From Burkholderiales bacterium (lineage in GTDB: Bacteria > Pseudomonadota > Gammaproteobacteria > Burkholderiales > Burkholderiaceae_C), in contig JAIOOS010000028.1 in assembly GCA_021414305.1 (NCBI GenBank), positions 62,001 to 126,000 of the forward strand: DNA of 64,000 bases, given 5' to 3'. Position 1 is the first letter of the stretch, and each line of letters starts with the position of its first letter. The position numbers and the translations under genes were made by a program. Of the stretch, positions 29,136 to 40,528 are shown in pieces. Under the pieces are notes generated by a model. It did not search any database. It saw only the letters and a program-made list of their open reading frames with translations, and was not told the DNA's origin.

Positions 29136-31586
29136 TCAGGGTTCGGCTGGTGCCGCAGCGGCATGCCAGTAGCGGCGCGCCATGTCCCGCTGGCAGGTCG
29201 CGCCGTCGGCTGCGGCGCCTGCGGGCCACGACCAGGCACCGCATCCGGGGCTGTCGACGATCCTGATGCCGCGCTCGCGATAACGCGCCAGCACCTCGGC
29301 CGGCGGATGGCCGAAGCGGTTGCGGTAGCCCGCCTGGACCACGACGACCGAAGGCCGGACCGCGTCGAGCAACAGCGCTGACGACGAGGTCTTGCTGCCG
29401 TGGTGCGGCGCGACCAGGACGTCGCTGCGCAAGCCGCTGCCCTGCGCGGCGACGAGCTGCGCCTCCTGCTCGCGCTCGATGTCGCCGGTGAGCAGCACGC
29501 TGCGCTCCGCGCCGGCGACGCGGATCACGCACGACATCGCATTCGGCTTGAGGTTGCGCTCGTAGTCTTCGGCGAGCGGCCTGAGGACCGCGAACTCGAC
29601 GCCGTCCCAGGTCCAGCGCTGGCCCGCCTCGCAGCGCGTTGCTCGCTTCGCCAGCGCCGCCAGCGGATGGCCGGTCTCGAGCGAGCTGCTGAGTGCCTCG
29701 ACGGCCAGGGCGCCGAGCACGGCCTTGGCACCGCCGACGTGGTCGAGGTCGCGATGGCTGAGAACGAGCAGGTCGACGGCCCCATCGCCGCGCGCGCGCA
29801 AAAGCGGCACGAGCACGCGTTGCCCGGCGTCGCTCTCGCGCGAGTACTGCGGGCCGGCGTCGAACAGCAGGACGTGGCCGCGGGTGCGGATCAGCACCGC
29901 CGTGCCCTGGCCGACATCGGCGGCGAGAACGTCGAAGCGGCCCTCGGCAGGCAGCTCGCGCGGCGGCAGCAGCAGGCCGAGGACGAGCGGGAACGCCAGC
30001 AGACGTGCGCGCCAGGGCAGCGGAGCGATGGCGAGGGCGGCCGCGAGCAGCCCGGCGAGCTGCGCCCAGAGCGGCGCAACCGGCACCACCCGGACCGCGC
30101 CGGGCAGCGCGCCGAGCAGCGCCAGGAAGGCATCGAGCGCTTGCACCGCCGCGCCGCCGAGCAGCCACAGCGGCGAAGCGAGCGTGCCGAGCAGCGCCAG
30201 CGGCGTCACCAGCAGGGTGACCACCGGAATCGCCACCAGGTTGGCGAGCAGGCCGACGAGCGAGACCTGCTGGAAGAAGACGAGCGTGAGCGGCGTCAGT
30301 CCCAGCGTCGCCACGAGCTGGGTGCGCATGCCTGCGCCGGTCGCCGCGCGAGCGCGCAGCAAGCGCCCGCGCCAGCCGGGCTCTGCCGGCTCGCTCGCCG
30401 GCTCCGCTGGCGCGGGCCGCGTCATCGCGGAGGCCATCAGCAGGCCAACCGCGGCGAACGACAGCCAGAAGCCCGGCTGGGTCAGCGCCCAGGGGTCGAG
30501 CGCGGTCACGACGGTCGCGGCGGCCAGCAGCACGAGCAGCCACGGCCAGCGCAGGCCGGCGCTGCGCAGCAGGCACACCGTCGCCAGCATCCAGATCGTG
30601 CGCTGCGACGGCACGCCCCAGCCCGAGAACACCGCGTAGGCGGTCGCCGCCGCAAGGCCACCCCAGGCGGCGGCGCTGCTCGCCGGCAGCGCCAGCATCG
30701 CCCGGCGACTGCGCCGCCAGACGGCGCCCAGCCCCAGGCCGGCGAGCCAGGCGAACATCGTGATGTGCAGCCCGCTGATCGACATCAGGTGCGCGACCCC
30801 GGTGTTGCGGAACCGCTCCCAGTCCTCGCGCTCGATCGCCCCCTGGTCGCCGACGGCGAGCGCGGCCAGCACGCCGGCGGCGCGCCGGTCGGGCACTGCG
30901 GCATAGACCCCATCACGCACCCGCTGGCGCAACCGCTCGACCGGGAAACCCGCCGCCTCGGCGAGGAGCTGCGGCGGCGGCGCGTCGCGCACGTAGCCGG
31001 TGGCGCGCAGGCCCTGCTCGAACAACTGCAGCTCGTAGTCGAAGCCGTGCGGATTGAGGTTGCCGTGCGGCCGGCGCAAGCGAACAGTGAAGCGCCAGCG
31101 CTGGCCGGCGCGAAGCTCGCGCTGCGGCTGCGAGAGCGCCGCGTCCTCGTGAAAGCCGCTGTCCCAACCGAGGGCGATGCGCTCCGGCAGGCCCACGGCA
31201 TCGCCGACCCGCCGCGCCGCCGGATCGAGCGCGAAGCGGAAGCGCAGGCCGTTCGGACCGGGTTGCGGCAGGCTGGCGACGACGCCGGTGACGACGAGGT
31301 CCTGCCCTTCGAGGGCAGCCGTAAGCTGGTCGTCGAGCCGCAGCGACGCCTGCCCGCCGGTGACGCCGAAGCCGGCCAGCATCGCGCCCATCGTCGCCAG
31401 CGCGGCAAGGCCCCAGCCTGCCTGCCGCCAGCGCCGTCCGCACAGCAACGCGAGCGCACCGGCAGCGACGATCGCGGCGTAGAACGCGAACGGCTGGAGC
31501 GAACGCTCCTGCAGCTGGAGCGCGACACCGGCCAGCCAGCCCAGCATCAGCGCGGCCAGACGGCTCCCGGTCGCCGGTGCTCGCAT
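29136..31586 (-). CDS. comEC: ComEC/Rec2 DNA-uptake channel
   Basis: An 816-residue protein of full family length. It has the N-terminal DUF4131 region with membrane helices, a central Competence domain with multiple helices including AVGDQGAIEREDWERFRNTG and HLMSISGLHITMFAWLAG, and a C-terminal metallo-beta-lactamase-like domain (DVGQGTAVLI, SHRDLDHVGG, APHHGSKTS). It forms the inner-membrane channel for single-stranded DNA in natural transformation; the C-terminal domain is thought to degrade the other strand. The divergent RidA gene starts 62 bases away. No other competence gene is in the window. Confidence 0.94.
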   Translation of the reverse strand: MRAPATGSRLAALMLGWLAGVALQLQERSLQPFAFYAAIVAAGALALLCGRRWRQAGWGLAALATMGAMLAGFGVTGGQASLRLDDQLTAALEGQDLVVTGVVASLPQPGPNGLRFRFALDPAARRVGDAVGLPERIALGWDSGFHEDAALSQPQRELRAGQRWRFTVRLRRPHGNLNPHGFDYELQLFEQGLRATGYVRDAPPPQLLAEAAGFPVERLRQRVRDGVYAAVPDRRAAGVLAALAVGDQGAIEREDWERFRNTGVAHLMSISGLHITMFAWLAGLGLGAVWRRSRRAMLALPASSAAAWGGLAAATAYAVFSGWGVPSQRTIWMLATVCLLRSAGLRWPWLLVLLAAATVVTALDPWALTQPGFWLSFAAVGLLMASAMTRPAPAEPASEPAEPGWRGRLLRARAATGAGMRTQLVATLGLTPLTLVFFQQVSLVGLLANLVAIPVVTLLVTPLALLGTLASPLWLLGGAAVQALDAFLALLGALPGAVRVVPVAPLWAQLAGLLAAALAIAPLPWRARLLAFPLVLGLLLPPRELPAEGRFDVLAADVGQGTAVLIRTRGHVLLFDAGPQYSRESDAGQRVLVPLLRARGDGAVDLLVLSHRDLDHVGGAKAVLGALAVEALSSSLETGHPLAALAKRATRCEAGQRWTWDGVEFAVLRPLAEDYERNLKPNAMSCVIRVAGAERSVLLTGDIEREQEAQLVAAQGSGLRSDVLVAPHHGSKTSSSALLLDAVRPSVVVVQAGYRNRFGHPPAEVLARYRERGIRIVDSPGCGAWSWPAGAAADGATCQRDMARRYWHAAAAPAEP

Positions 31587-31648
31587 CGGCCAAAGTGTAG
31601 GGGCCAGGGGTGTACGATTTGCGCCCGACCGCTGCGACAGCCCCTCTC

Positions 31649-32116
31649 ATGTCCTCGATCTACGACCGTCTCACCGACCTCGACATCTCGCTCCCCCCGC
31701 TGGCCATTCCAGCGGGCGCCTACGTGCCGTTCGTGCGCAGCGGCAACCTCGTGTTCCTCTCGGGCCACATCGCCAAACGCGACGGCAAGGTCTGGGTCGG
31801 CCAGCTCGGCCGCGACATGACGGTCTCCACCGGCAAGAAGGCAGCGCGCGCCGTCGGCATCGACCTGCTCGGCACGCTGCATGCGGCCGTCGGCGACCTC
31901 GACAAGATCGAGCGCATCGTCCGCCTGACCAGCCTGGTGAACAGCAGCGCCGACTTCACCGAGCACCACCTGGTCACCAACGGCTGCTCGGAGCTGTTCG
32001 GCGAGGTCTTCGCCGAGAAGGGCGCGCACGCCCGCAGCGCCTACGGCGTGGCCCAGCTGCCGCTCGGCGCCTGCGTCGAGATCGAGCTGATCGCCCAGGT
32101 CGCTTCCGGCGAATGA
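31649..32116 (+). CDS. RidA-family protein (YjgF/YER057c/UK114)
   Basis: A 155-residue protein of the RidA superfamily, with GNLVFLSGHIAKRDGK, LDKIERIVRLTSLVNSS and a C-terminal LGACVEIELIAQV. RidA itself hydrolyses reactive enamine/imine intermediates; this longer type (with an N-terminal extension, YjgH-like) is less studied. The start at 31649 (MSSIYDRLTDL) fits homology better than an in-frame ATG at 31610. Its stop overlaps the dsbB start by ATGA, so the two are translationally coupled. Confidence 0.9.
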   Translation: MSSIYDRLTDLDISLPPLAIPAGAYVPFVRSGNLVFLSGHIAKRDGKVWVGQLGRDMTVSTGKKAARAVGIDLLGTLHAAVGDLDKIERIVRLTSLVNSSADFTEHHLVTNGCSELFGEVFAEKGAHARSAYGVAQLPLGACVEIELIAQVASGE

Positions 32117-32631
32117 ACGCCGCCCGACGAGGGCGCCCGACCTTCGGACCGCTGACGCAGGGTCCGCGGAACGGCTGGCTGTTCGCCCTCACCGCGCTGG
32201 CGTCGTTCGCCGCCGTCGCCGCCGCCCTGGTGTCGCAGCATGGCTTCGGCATGGAGCCCTGCCCCTGGTGCGTGCTGCAGCGGCTGCTGTTCGTCGCGAT
32301 CGGCTTCTTCGCCCTGCTCGGCCTGGTCTGGCGCGGGCCGGCGGGAACGCGCGTCGCCGGCACCTTCGGCCTGTTGCTCGCCGGTGCCGGCCTCGCGGCG
32401 GCGCTCTGGCAGCACTTCGCCGCGGCGAAGTCGGCGTCGTGCAACCTGACGCTGGCCGATCGCATCATGAACGCAACCGGGCTCAACGAGATGCTGCCCG
32501 CGGTGTTCGAGGCGCGCGCGAGCTGCGCCGACGCGGCGGTGTCGCTGCTCGGCGTGCCCTACGACTTCTGGTCGAGCGCCCTGTTCGCCGTGATCATCGT
32601 CCTCATGATCGTCGCCCTGAGGCGGGCCTGA
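32113..32631 (+). CDS. dsbB: Disulfide bond formation protein B
   Basis: A 172-residue inner-membrane protein with four hydrophobic segments. The quinone-linked pair is Cys50-Cys53 (PCPWC) in the first periplasmic loop, and the second pair Cys110 and Cys138 lies in the second loop. DsbB reoxidises DsbA and passes electrons to quinone. It is coupled by a 4-base overlap to the RidA gene; its stop is 6 bases from the end of a convergent small gene. Confidence 0.93.
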   Translation: MNAARRGRPTFGPLTQGPRNGWLFALTALASFAAVAAALVSQHGFGMEPCPWCVLQRLLFVAIGFFALLGLVWRGPAGTRVAGTFGLLLAGAGLAAALWQHFAAAKSASCNLTLADRIMNATGLNEMLPAVFEARASCADAAVSLLGVPYDFWSSALFAVIIVLMIVALRRA

Positions 32632-32637
32632 GCGCGC

Positions 32638-32871
32638 TTACTCCACCGGCGAGTTGAGCGCCACCTCGTCGCTGATCGCCGCCAGGATCGCGAACACCGC
32701 GGTTTCCGAATAGGCGCCAGGCACCAGCGCCTGGCAGATCGACTGCGCCGTGCGCAGCCGCTCGTAGACCACGATCGAAGCGTCGATCTCGATCTGCGGC
32801 ACGTGCGCCGCCTGCAGCACGTCGAGCCGCTGGTCGAACGAGTCGGTGGTGTCGTGAACGATCTTCTTCAT
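32638..32871 (-). CDS. Small hypothetical protein downstream of parC
   Basis: A 77-residue protein of unknown function with no membrane segment. It is mixed helical with a hydrophobic C-terminal part (SETAVFAILAAISDEVALN). The ATG is preceded by AAGGAAG at good distance, so it is probably real. It lies 59 bases after parC on the same strand and may be read from that unit. Confidence 0.6.
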   Translation of the reverse strand: MKKIVHDTTDSFDQRLDVLQAAHVPQIEIDASIVVYERLRTAQSICQALVPGAYSETAVFAILAAISDEVALNSPVE

Positions 32872-32930
32872 GCGAACTTCCTTTGCGGGCGCGGAATGCG
32901 AAAGGCCCGATCGTAGCGGCGCGAAGGTGC

Positions 32931-35249
32931 TCAGGCGGAGGGCGGGGCAAGGACCCGCATCGCCTTCGGGATCGCGTCCTGGCGCTTGCCCTTGCGCGCC
33001 CGGCGGCCGACATGCGCCTCGAGCGCCGCGCCGCGCAGCACCTCCTCGCGCGGCTTGCCGCCGCGGCCGGTGCCGAGCACGAGCAGGGCGTCGGCGAACG
33101 CGGCGACGCTGACCAGCGCGTCCTTGCCATCGAGGTCGATCAGCGTCAGGCCGCGGCCGCCCTTGGCCTGCACCTTCAGCTCGTCGAGGCCGAAGACCAG
33201 CAGGCGGCCTTCGAGCGTGAGGCAGGCGACTCGGGTCGTTCCCTCGAACAGGGTCGAAGGCGGCAACGGCTTTTCCTCGCCTTCGAGCGCGAGGAAGGCC
33301 TTGCCGCCGCGCTGCCGCGAGAGCAGGTCGCCGGCGCGCGCGAGCAGGCCGAAGCCGCCGGTGCCGGCGAGCAGCAGCATCTGCGTCGCCGCGCCGGCGA
33401 AGTAGTGCACCGGCTGCGTGCCGGGGCCGAGGTCGATCAGCGAGGTGATCGCCTGGCCGTCGCCGCGGCCGCTCGGCAGCGCAGCGACCGGGATCGAATA
33501 GACGCGGCCGTCGCTGCCGAACACGAGCAGGGTGTCGACGCTGCGGCAGCCGAAGGTGCCGTAGAGCGCATCGCCGGCCTTGAAGGCGAGCTGCGCCGGG
33601 TCGACCTCGTGACCCTTGAGCGCGCGCACCCAGCCCTTGAGGCTCACCGCCACGGTGACCGGCTCGTCGACGATGCGCACCTCGGCGACCGAGCGCTTGC
33701 CGGCCTCGATCAGCGTGCGGCGCTCGTCGCCGAAGGTCTTGGTGTCGGCTTCGATCTCGCGGATCACGGTGCGCTTCAGCGCCGCCGGACTGGCGAGCAG
33801 GTCGCGCAGCTTCGCCTCCTCGGCGCGCAGGTCCTTCAGCTCCTGCTCGATCTTGATCGCCTCCAGACGGGCGAGCTGGCGCAGGCGGATCTCGAGGATG
33901 TCCTCGGCCTGGCGCTCGCTCAGGGCGAAGCGCTCGATCAGCGCCGCCTTCGGCTCCTCGCTGCTCCGGATCAGGGCGATCACCGCGTCGATGTTGAGCA
34001 GCACGAGCTGCCGGCCTTCGAGGATGTGGATCCGCTCGGCCACCTTGCCGAGCCGGTGCCGCGAGCGCCGCTCGACGGTCGCCACGCGAAAGCCGGCCCA
34101 TTCGACCAGGAGCTGGCGCAGGCTCTTCTGCATCGGCCGGCCGTCGGCCCCGACCACGGTCAGGTTGATCGGCGCCGAGCTTTCCAGACTGGTGTGGGCG
34201 AGCAGCGTGTTGAGCAGCTCGTCCTGCGGGATCCGGCTCGTCTTCGGCTCGAACACGAGGCGCACCGCGGCCTCCTTGCTCGACTCGTCGCGCACCGCGT
34301 CGAGCACCGCGAGCAGGGTCGCCTTGAGCTGGAGCTGCTCGCTGCCGAGCGCCTTCTTGCCGGCGCGGACCTTGGGATTGGTGAGCTCCTCGATCTCCTC
34401 GAGCACCTTCTGCGCGCTGGTTCCCGGCGGCAGCTCGGTCACGACCACCTGCCACTGGCCGCGCGCCAGGTCCTCGATCTTCCAGCGCGCGCGCACCTTG
34501 AGCGAGCCGCGGCCGCTCGCGTACGCGGCGCGAATCTCCTCGGGCGCGCTGATGATCTGGCCGCCGCCGGGATAGTCGGGGCCCGGCAGCAGCTTCGCCA
34601 GCTCGTCGTCCGCGAGCTTGTCGTCCTTGAGCAGGGCGATCGCCGCGGCCGCGACCTCGCGCAGGTTGTGGCTCGGGATCTCGGTCGCCAAGCCGACGGC
34701 GATGCCGCTCGCGCCGTTGAGCAGCACGAACGGCAGCCGCGCCGGCAGCAGCCGCGGCTCCTCGGTCGAGCCGTCGTAGTTGGGAACGAACTCGACCGTG
34801 CCTTCGTCGATCTCGTCGAGCAGCAGGCGGGCGATCGGCGCCAGCCGCGCCTCCGTGTAGCGCATCGCCGCCGCGCCGTCGCCGTCACGCGAGCCGAAGT
34901 TGCCCTGGCCGTCGACCAGCGGGTAGCGCTGCGAGAAGTCCTGCGCCATGCGCACCAGCGCGTCGTACGCGGCCTGGTCGGAGTGGGGATGAAAACGGCC
35001 GAGCACGTCGCCGACGACGCGCGCGCTCTTCACCGCCTTTGGCCCGGCCGCGGTGGTGAAGGCCAGGCCCATCCGCGCCATCGCGTAGAGGATGCGGCGC
35101 TGCACCGGCTTCTGACCGTCGCTGACGTCGGGCAGGGCCCGGCCCTTGACGACCGAAAGGGCGTACTCGAGATAGGCGCGCTCGGCGTAGCTGCCAAGCG
35201 CAATCGCGTCGCCGGACGGCGCCGGCGGATCGAAGAGATCAGGGGTCAC
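32931..35249 (-). CDS. parC: DNA topoisomerase IV subunit A
   Basis: A 772-residue type IIA topoisomerase subunit. The active-site Tyr is Y131 (AAMRYTEARL), preceded by GQGNFGSRDGD. The quinolone-contact segment reads GRFHPHSDQAAYDALV: Gln92 stands where E. coli ParC has Ser80 and Asp96 where it has Glu84, as is common in this group as far as I know, while Ser90 replaces the usual Gly. The C-terminal beta-pinwheel repeats follow. ParC cuts and rejoins DNA to separate daughter chromosomes together with ParE (37506-39488). It begins 12 bases after the acyl-CoA ligase gene. Confidence 0.95.
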   Translation of the reverse strand: MTPDLFDPPAPSGDAIALGSYAERAYLEYALSVVKGRALPDVSDGQKPVQRRILYAMARMGLAFTTAAGPKAVKSARVVGDVLGRFHPHSDQAAYDALVRMAQDFSQRYPLVDGQGNFGSRDGDGAAAMRYTEARLAPIARLLLDEIDEGTVEFVPNYDGSTEEPRLLPARLPFVLLNGASGIAVGLATEIPSHNLREVAAAAIALLKDDKLADDELAKLLPGPDYPGGGQIISAPEEIRAAYASGRGSLKVRARWKIEDLARGQWQVVVTELPPGTSAQKVLEEIEELTNPKVRAGKKALGSEQLQLKATLLAVLDAVRDESSKEAAVRLVFEPKTSRIPQDELLNTLLAHTSLESSAPINLTVVGADGRPMQKSLRQLLVEWAGFRVATVERRSRHRLGKVAERIHILEGRQLVLLNIDAVIALIRSSEEPKAALIERFALSERQAEDILEIRLRQLARLEAIKIEQELKDLRAEEAKLRDLLASPAALKRTVIREIEADTKTFGDERRTLIEAGKRSVAEVRIVDEPVTVAVSLKGWVRALKGHEVDPAQLAFKAGDALYGTFGCRSVDTLLVFGSDGRVYSIPVAALPSGRGDGQAITSLIDLGPGTQPVHYFAGAATQMLLLAGTGGFGLLARAGDLLSRQRGGKAFLALEGEEKPLPPSTLFEGTTRVACLTLEGRLLVFGLDELKVQAKGGRGLTLIDLDGKDALVSVAAFADALLVLGTGRGGKPREEVLRGAALEAHVGRRARKGKRQDAIPKAMRVLAPPSA

Positions 35250-35261
35250 GGGAAGAAGGCG

Positions 35262-36896
35262 CTAGCCAGGAAAGCGTTCGCGCAGTTTGAGTTTCCAGAA
35301 TTTGCCGGTGGAGGTGCGCGGAATCGCGTCGATCACCTCGTAGCGATCGGGCAGCTGCCACTTCGCGAAGCCGTGCGCGAGCAGGTGCACGCCCAGCGCC
35401 TCGGCCAGCAACGCACTGTCGCCGCCCTGCCCGGGTTTGACGACGATGCAGGCGAGCGGCCGCTCGCTCCACTTCGGGTCGGGAATCGCGATCACGGCGG
35501 CTTCGGCGATCGCCGGGTGCGCCATCAGCGCGTTCTCGAGGTCGACCGAGGAGATCCACTCGCCGCCCGACTTGATCAGGTCCTTGGTGCGGTCGGTGAT
35601 GCGCACGTAGGCTTGCTCGTCCATCGCGGCGACGTCACCGGTGCGCAGCCACCCGTCGTCGGTGAACTTCTCCTCGCTGACGGGCACGCCGTGGTACGAG
35701 CCGGTGATGAACGGCCCGCGCACCTGAATCTCGCCGACGCTCCTGCCGTCCCACGGCGCGTCCCTGCCGTCGTCGCCGCGGATGCGCACGTCGACCAGCG
35801 GCACCGGCACGCCCGCCATGGCGGCGCGCTTGAAGCTCTCGGCGCTGCCCGGCGCGCCGAGCGGCACCGAGACCGTGGCCAGCGGCGAGGTCTCGGTCAT
35901 GCCCCAGCCCTGCACCAGCCAGACGCCGTGCCGGTCGAAGCTGCGGATCAGCGCCTCCGGCACCGCCGCGCCGCCGACCATCGAGCGCATGCCCGCAGGC
36001 AACTGCCAGCGGCCGGGCTCCTCGGCCAGTGCGCGCTCGTAGCGCTGGATGAGGCCGAGCCAGATCGTCGGCACGCCGAGCGAGAGCGTGGGCGGCTCGG
36101 CCTCGATCAGGTCGAGCAGGTCGTCGGGATGCAGGTGCGGGCCGGGGAAGACCGTCTTCGAGCCCATCATCACCGCGCCGTACGGCAGGCCCCAGCAGTT
36201 GGCGTGGAACATCGGCGTCACCGGCAGCAGCACGTCGGCCGAGCGCAGCCGCCAGTTCTCGCCGAGACAGCCGACCAGCGTGTGCAGCACCGTCGAGCGG
36301 TGCGAATAGACGACGCCCTTCGGCCGGCCGGTGGTGCCCGAGGTGTAGCACATCGAGACCGCGTCGTTCTCGTCGTGCGCCGCGTACTCGAAGCGCTCGG
36401 GGTCGGCGGCCGCGAGCAGCGCCTCGTAGTCGAGCAGGCCGGCGGCGGTGTCGACCGGCGCGCCGGAGAACGGATAGACGATCACCTTCTCGAACGCATG
36501 CTTGCCCGCGAACTGGCGATAGAGCGGCAGCAGGATGTCGTCGATGACGAGGAAGCGATCGGCGGCGTCTGCCGCGATCCAGCCGATCTCGTCGGGCGAG
36601 AGGCGCAGGTTCAGGGTGTGCATCACGCCGCCGGCCGCAGGGATGCCGAAGTAGCACTCGAGGTGCGCGTGGTGGTTCCAGCAGAGGGTGGCGACGCGGT
36701 CGCCCTTCTTCAGGCCGAGCGAGAGCAGGGCCGCGCCGAGCGCGCGCGTGCGCCGGTGGTACTCGCCGTATGTGTGGGTGCGCAGCGTCTTGTCGGGCAG
36801 CCGCGAGACGATGGTCTTGGTCGGGAACAGCGCGCCGGCGCGGTCGAGCAGGTGGTTGAGCGACAGCGGCACGTCCATCATCGTCGAGCGGATCAT
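35262..36896 (-). CDS. AMP-forming acyl-CoA synthetase (long/medium-chain fatty acid type)
   Basis: A 544-residue ANL-family ligase. The phosphate-binding loop is YTSGTTGRPKGVVYSH (about 184-199), the hinge region contains WLRTGDVAAMD, and the C-terminal catalytic Lys is about K532 (TSTGKFWKLKL). It activates a fatty acid with ATP and forms the acyl-CoA. Substrate length cannot be read from sequence. Its start overlaps the stop of the GNAT gene by ATGA, and parC follows after 12 bases. Met6 or Met7 may be an alternative start. Confidence 0.92.
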   Translation of the reverse strand: MIRSTMMDVPLSLNHLLDRAGALFPTKTIVSRLPDKTLRTHTYGEYHRRTRALGAALLSLGLKKGDRVATLCWNHHAHLECYFGIPAAGGVMHTLNLRLSPDEIGWIAADAADRFLVIDDILLPLYRQFAGKHAFEKVIVYPFSGAPVDTAAGLLDYEALLAAADPERFEYAAHDENDAVSMCYTSGTTGRPKGVVYSHRSTVLHTLVGCLGENWRLRSADVLLPVTPMFHANCWGLPYGAVMMGSKTVFPGPHLHPDDLLDLIEAEPPTLSLGVPTIWLGLIQRYERALAEEPGRWQLPAGMRSMVGGAAVPEALIRSFDRHGVWLVQGWGMTETSPLATVSVPLGAPGSAESFKRAAMAGVPVPLVDVRIRGDDGRDAPWDGRSVGEIQVRGPFITGSYHGVPVSEEKFTDDGWLRTGDVAAMDEQAYVRITDRTKDLIKSGGEWISSVDLENALMAHPAIAEAAVIAIPDPKWSERPLACIVVKPGQGGDSALLAEALGVHLLAHGFAKWQLPDRYEVIDAIPRTSTGKFWKLKLRERFPG

Positions 36897-37450
36897 GGGG
36901 ACGTCTCCTTCATTCGAGCCTCGTGCTCGCTGCGCAGCATCGACATGACGATCAGCGACTCGTAACCATCGCCGCTGCGCACGCTGTCGCGCAGGCGCCC
37001 TTCCTCGACGAAGCCTTCGTCGCGGTAGAGCGCCAGCGCGCGTTCGTTCTTTTCCTTGACGTCGAGCCAGAAGCGGTGCGCGCCGAGGTCGCGAAATGCC
37101 ATCTCGGCGAGCAGCCGCACCAGCGCCCGGCCGTAGCCCAGGCCCTTGGGCTGGAGCACGATCCGCTTCAGCTCGACCGCGCCGTGCGGGCTGCGGCAGC
37201 CCTGCAGGATGACGAAGCCCGCCGAAGGCCAGCCCTCGCCGGCCTCGGCGATGAAGTGGCGAAAGTCGGGGAAGCGGATCGCGCCCTCGTGCTGCACCCG
37301 CTCCCAGGGCGTGATGAACGGGCGATTGGCCGGATCGTCCTCGACCGACTGCACGAAATCGAGGTCCGACAGCATCGTCGGCCGGAGGCGCACGCGAAGC
37401 GCGGGGCCGATTGCGCTCGCCGTCCCGGCGGCGACGTCGCGCGTGCTCAC
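36893..37450 (-). CDS. GNAT-family N-acetyltransferase
   Basis: A 185-residue acetyltransferase. The acetyl-CoA-binding motif A is LQPKGLGYGRALVRLLAEMA (about residues 97-116) and motif B is NERALALYRDEGFVEEGR. The acceptor could be a ribosomal or other protein N-terminus, or a small amine; sequence does not tell. It lies between parE (55 bases upstream) and the acyl-CoA ligase, whose start it overlaps. Confidence 0.88.
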   Translation of the reverse strand: MSTRDVAAGTASAIGPALRVRLRPTMLSDLDFVQSVEDDPANRPFITPWERVQHEGAIRFPDFRHFIAEAGEGWPSAGFVILQGCRSPHGAVELKRIVLQPKGLGYGRALVRLLAEMAFRDLGAHRFWLDVKEKNERALALYRDEGFVEEGRLRDSVRSGDGYESLIVMSMLRSEHEARMKETSP

Positions 37451-37505
37451 CTGAGCACCTTCGTGCTTCGCACTCCGGTATCGCCCTTGGGGCGGCCCGG
37501 CGGGC

Positions 37506-39488
<1,983 letters not shown>

Positions 39489-39556
39489 GCGGGTCATTCT
39501 AGGCAGCGACCCGGGCCGCTCCTGCACGCAAGAGAGAGGACTGCAACAATCCGTCG

Positions 39557-40528
39557 ATGGACAAATCGTCGTATCGCGCGCTCGGCCGCTCCGGCCTCCA
39601 GGTCTCGCCGCTCTGCCTCGGCGGCAACGTGTTCGGCTGGACCGTCGACGAGGCGATGTCGTTCCGCCTGCTCGATGCCTGGGTCGACGCCGGCATGAAC
39701 TTCATCGACACCGCCGACGTGTACTCGCGCTGGGTGCCGGGCCACAGCGGCGGCGAATCGGAAGCGATCCTCGGCAAGTGGTTCCGCCAGAGCGGCAAGC
39801 GCAACCGCGTCGTCCTCGCCACCAAGGTCGGCATGGCGATGGGCGAGACCGACCAGGACAAGGGGCTCTCGAGCGTCTACATCCGGCGCGCGGTCGAGGC
39901 GTCGCTGCGCCGGCTGAAGACCGACGTGATCGACCTCTACCAGTCGCACACCGACGACGCCGCGACCTCGCACGAGGAGACGCTCACCACGTATGCCGAG
40001 CTGATCCAGGAAGGCAAGGTGCGCGCGATCGGCGCCTCGAACTACGGCGCCGCCCGGCTCGGCGAGGCGCTCGCCGTCAGCAAGGCGCAGGGCCTGCCGC
40101 GCTACGAATCGCTGCAGCCGCTCTACAACCTGATGGAGCGCCCGGCGTACGAGGCCGAGCTCGAGAAGGTGTGCGTGGACAACGGCCTGGGCGTCATCAA
40201 CTACTACGCGCTCGCCAGCGGCTTTCTCACCGGCAAGTACCGCAGCAGCGCCGACCTGGGCAAGAGCGTGCGCAGCGGCGGCGCGAAGAAGTACCTGAAC
40301 GAGCGCGGCCTGGGAGTGCTGGTCGCGCTCGACGCGGTCGCCGGCACGATCGGCGCCACGCCCGCCCAGGTGGCGCTGGCCTGGCAGATCGCCCGGCCGA
40401 GCATCACCGCGCCGATCGCCAGCGCGAGCACGCCGGCGCAGCTCGACGAGCTGGTCGGGGCCGCGCGCCTGCAGGTCGATGCGCCTTCGCTGGCATTGAT
40501 CGACCGCGCCAGCAGCGAACCGGCATGA
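39557..40528 (+). CDS. Aldo/keto reductase
   Basis: A 323-residue NADPH-dependent oxidoreductase of the AKR fold. The catalytic tetrad is visible as Asp51, Tyr56, Lys90 (LATKVG) and His131 (LYQSHTDD). Substrates of this YajO/IolS-like type are various aldehydes or ketones. Its stop overlaps the ATG of the transporter gene by ATGA, so the two are coupled. Confidence 0.92.
   Translation: MDKSSYRALGRSGLQVSPLCLGGNVFGWTVDEAMSFRLLDAWVDAGMNFIDTADVYSRWVPGHSGGESEAILGKWFRQSGKRNRVVLATKVGMAMGETDQDKGLSSVYIRRAVEASLRRLKTDVIDLYQSHTDDAATSHEETLTTYAELIQEGKVRAIGASNYGAARLGEALAVSKAQGLPRYESLQPLYNLMERPAYEAELEKVCVDNGLGVINYYALASGFLTGKYRSSADLGKSVRSGGAKKYLNERGLGVLVALDAVAGTIGATPAQVALAWQIARPSITAPIASASTPAQLDELVGAARLQVDAPSLALIDRASSEPA

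Noticed and set aside
32883..36965. A 1360-codon open frame on the plus strand across parC and the acyl-CoA ligase
   Set aside because: Antisense to two genes with full catalytic motifs; composition is that of an antisense shadow.
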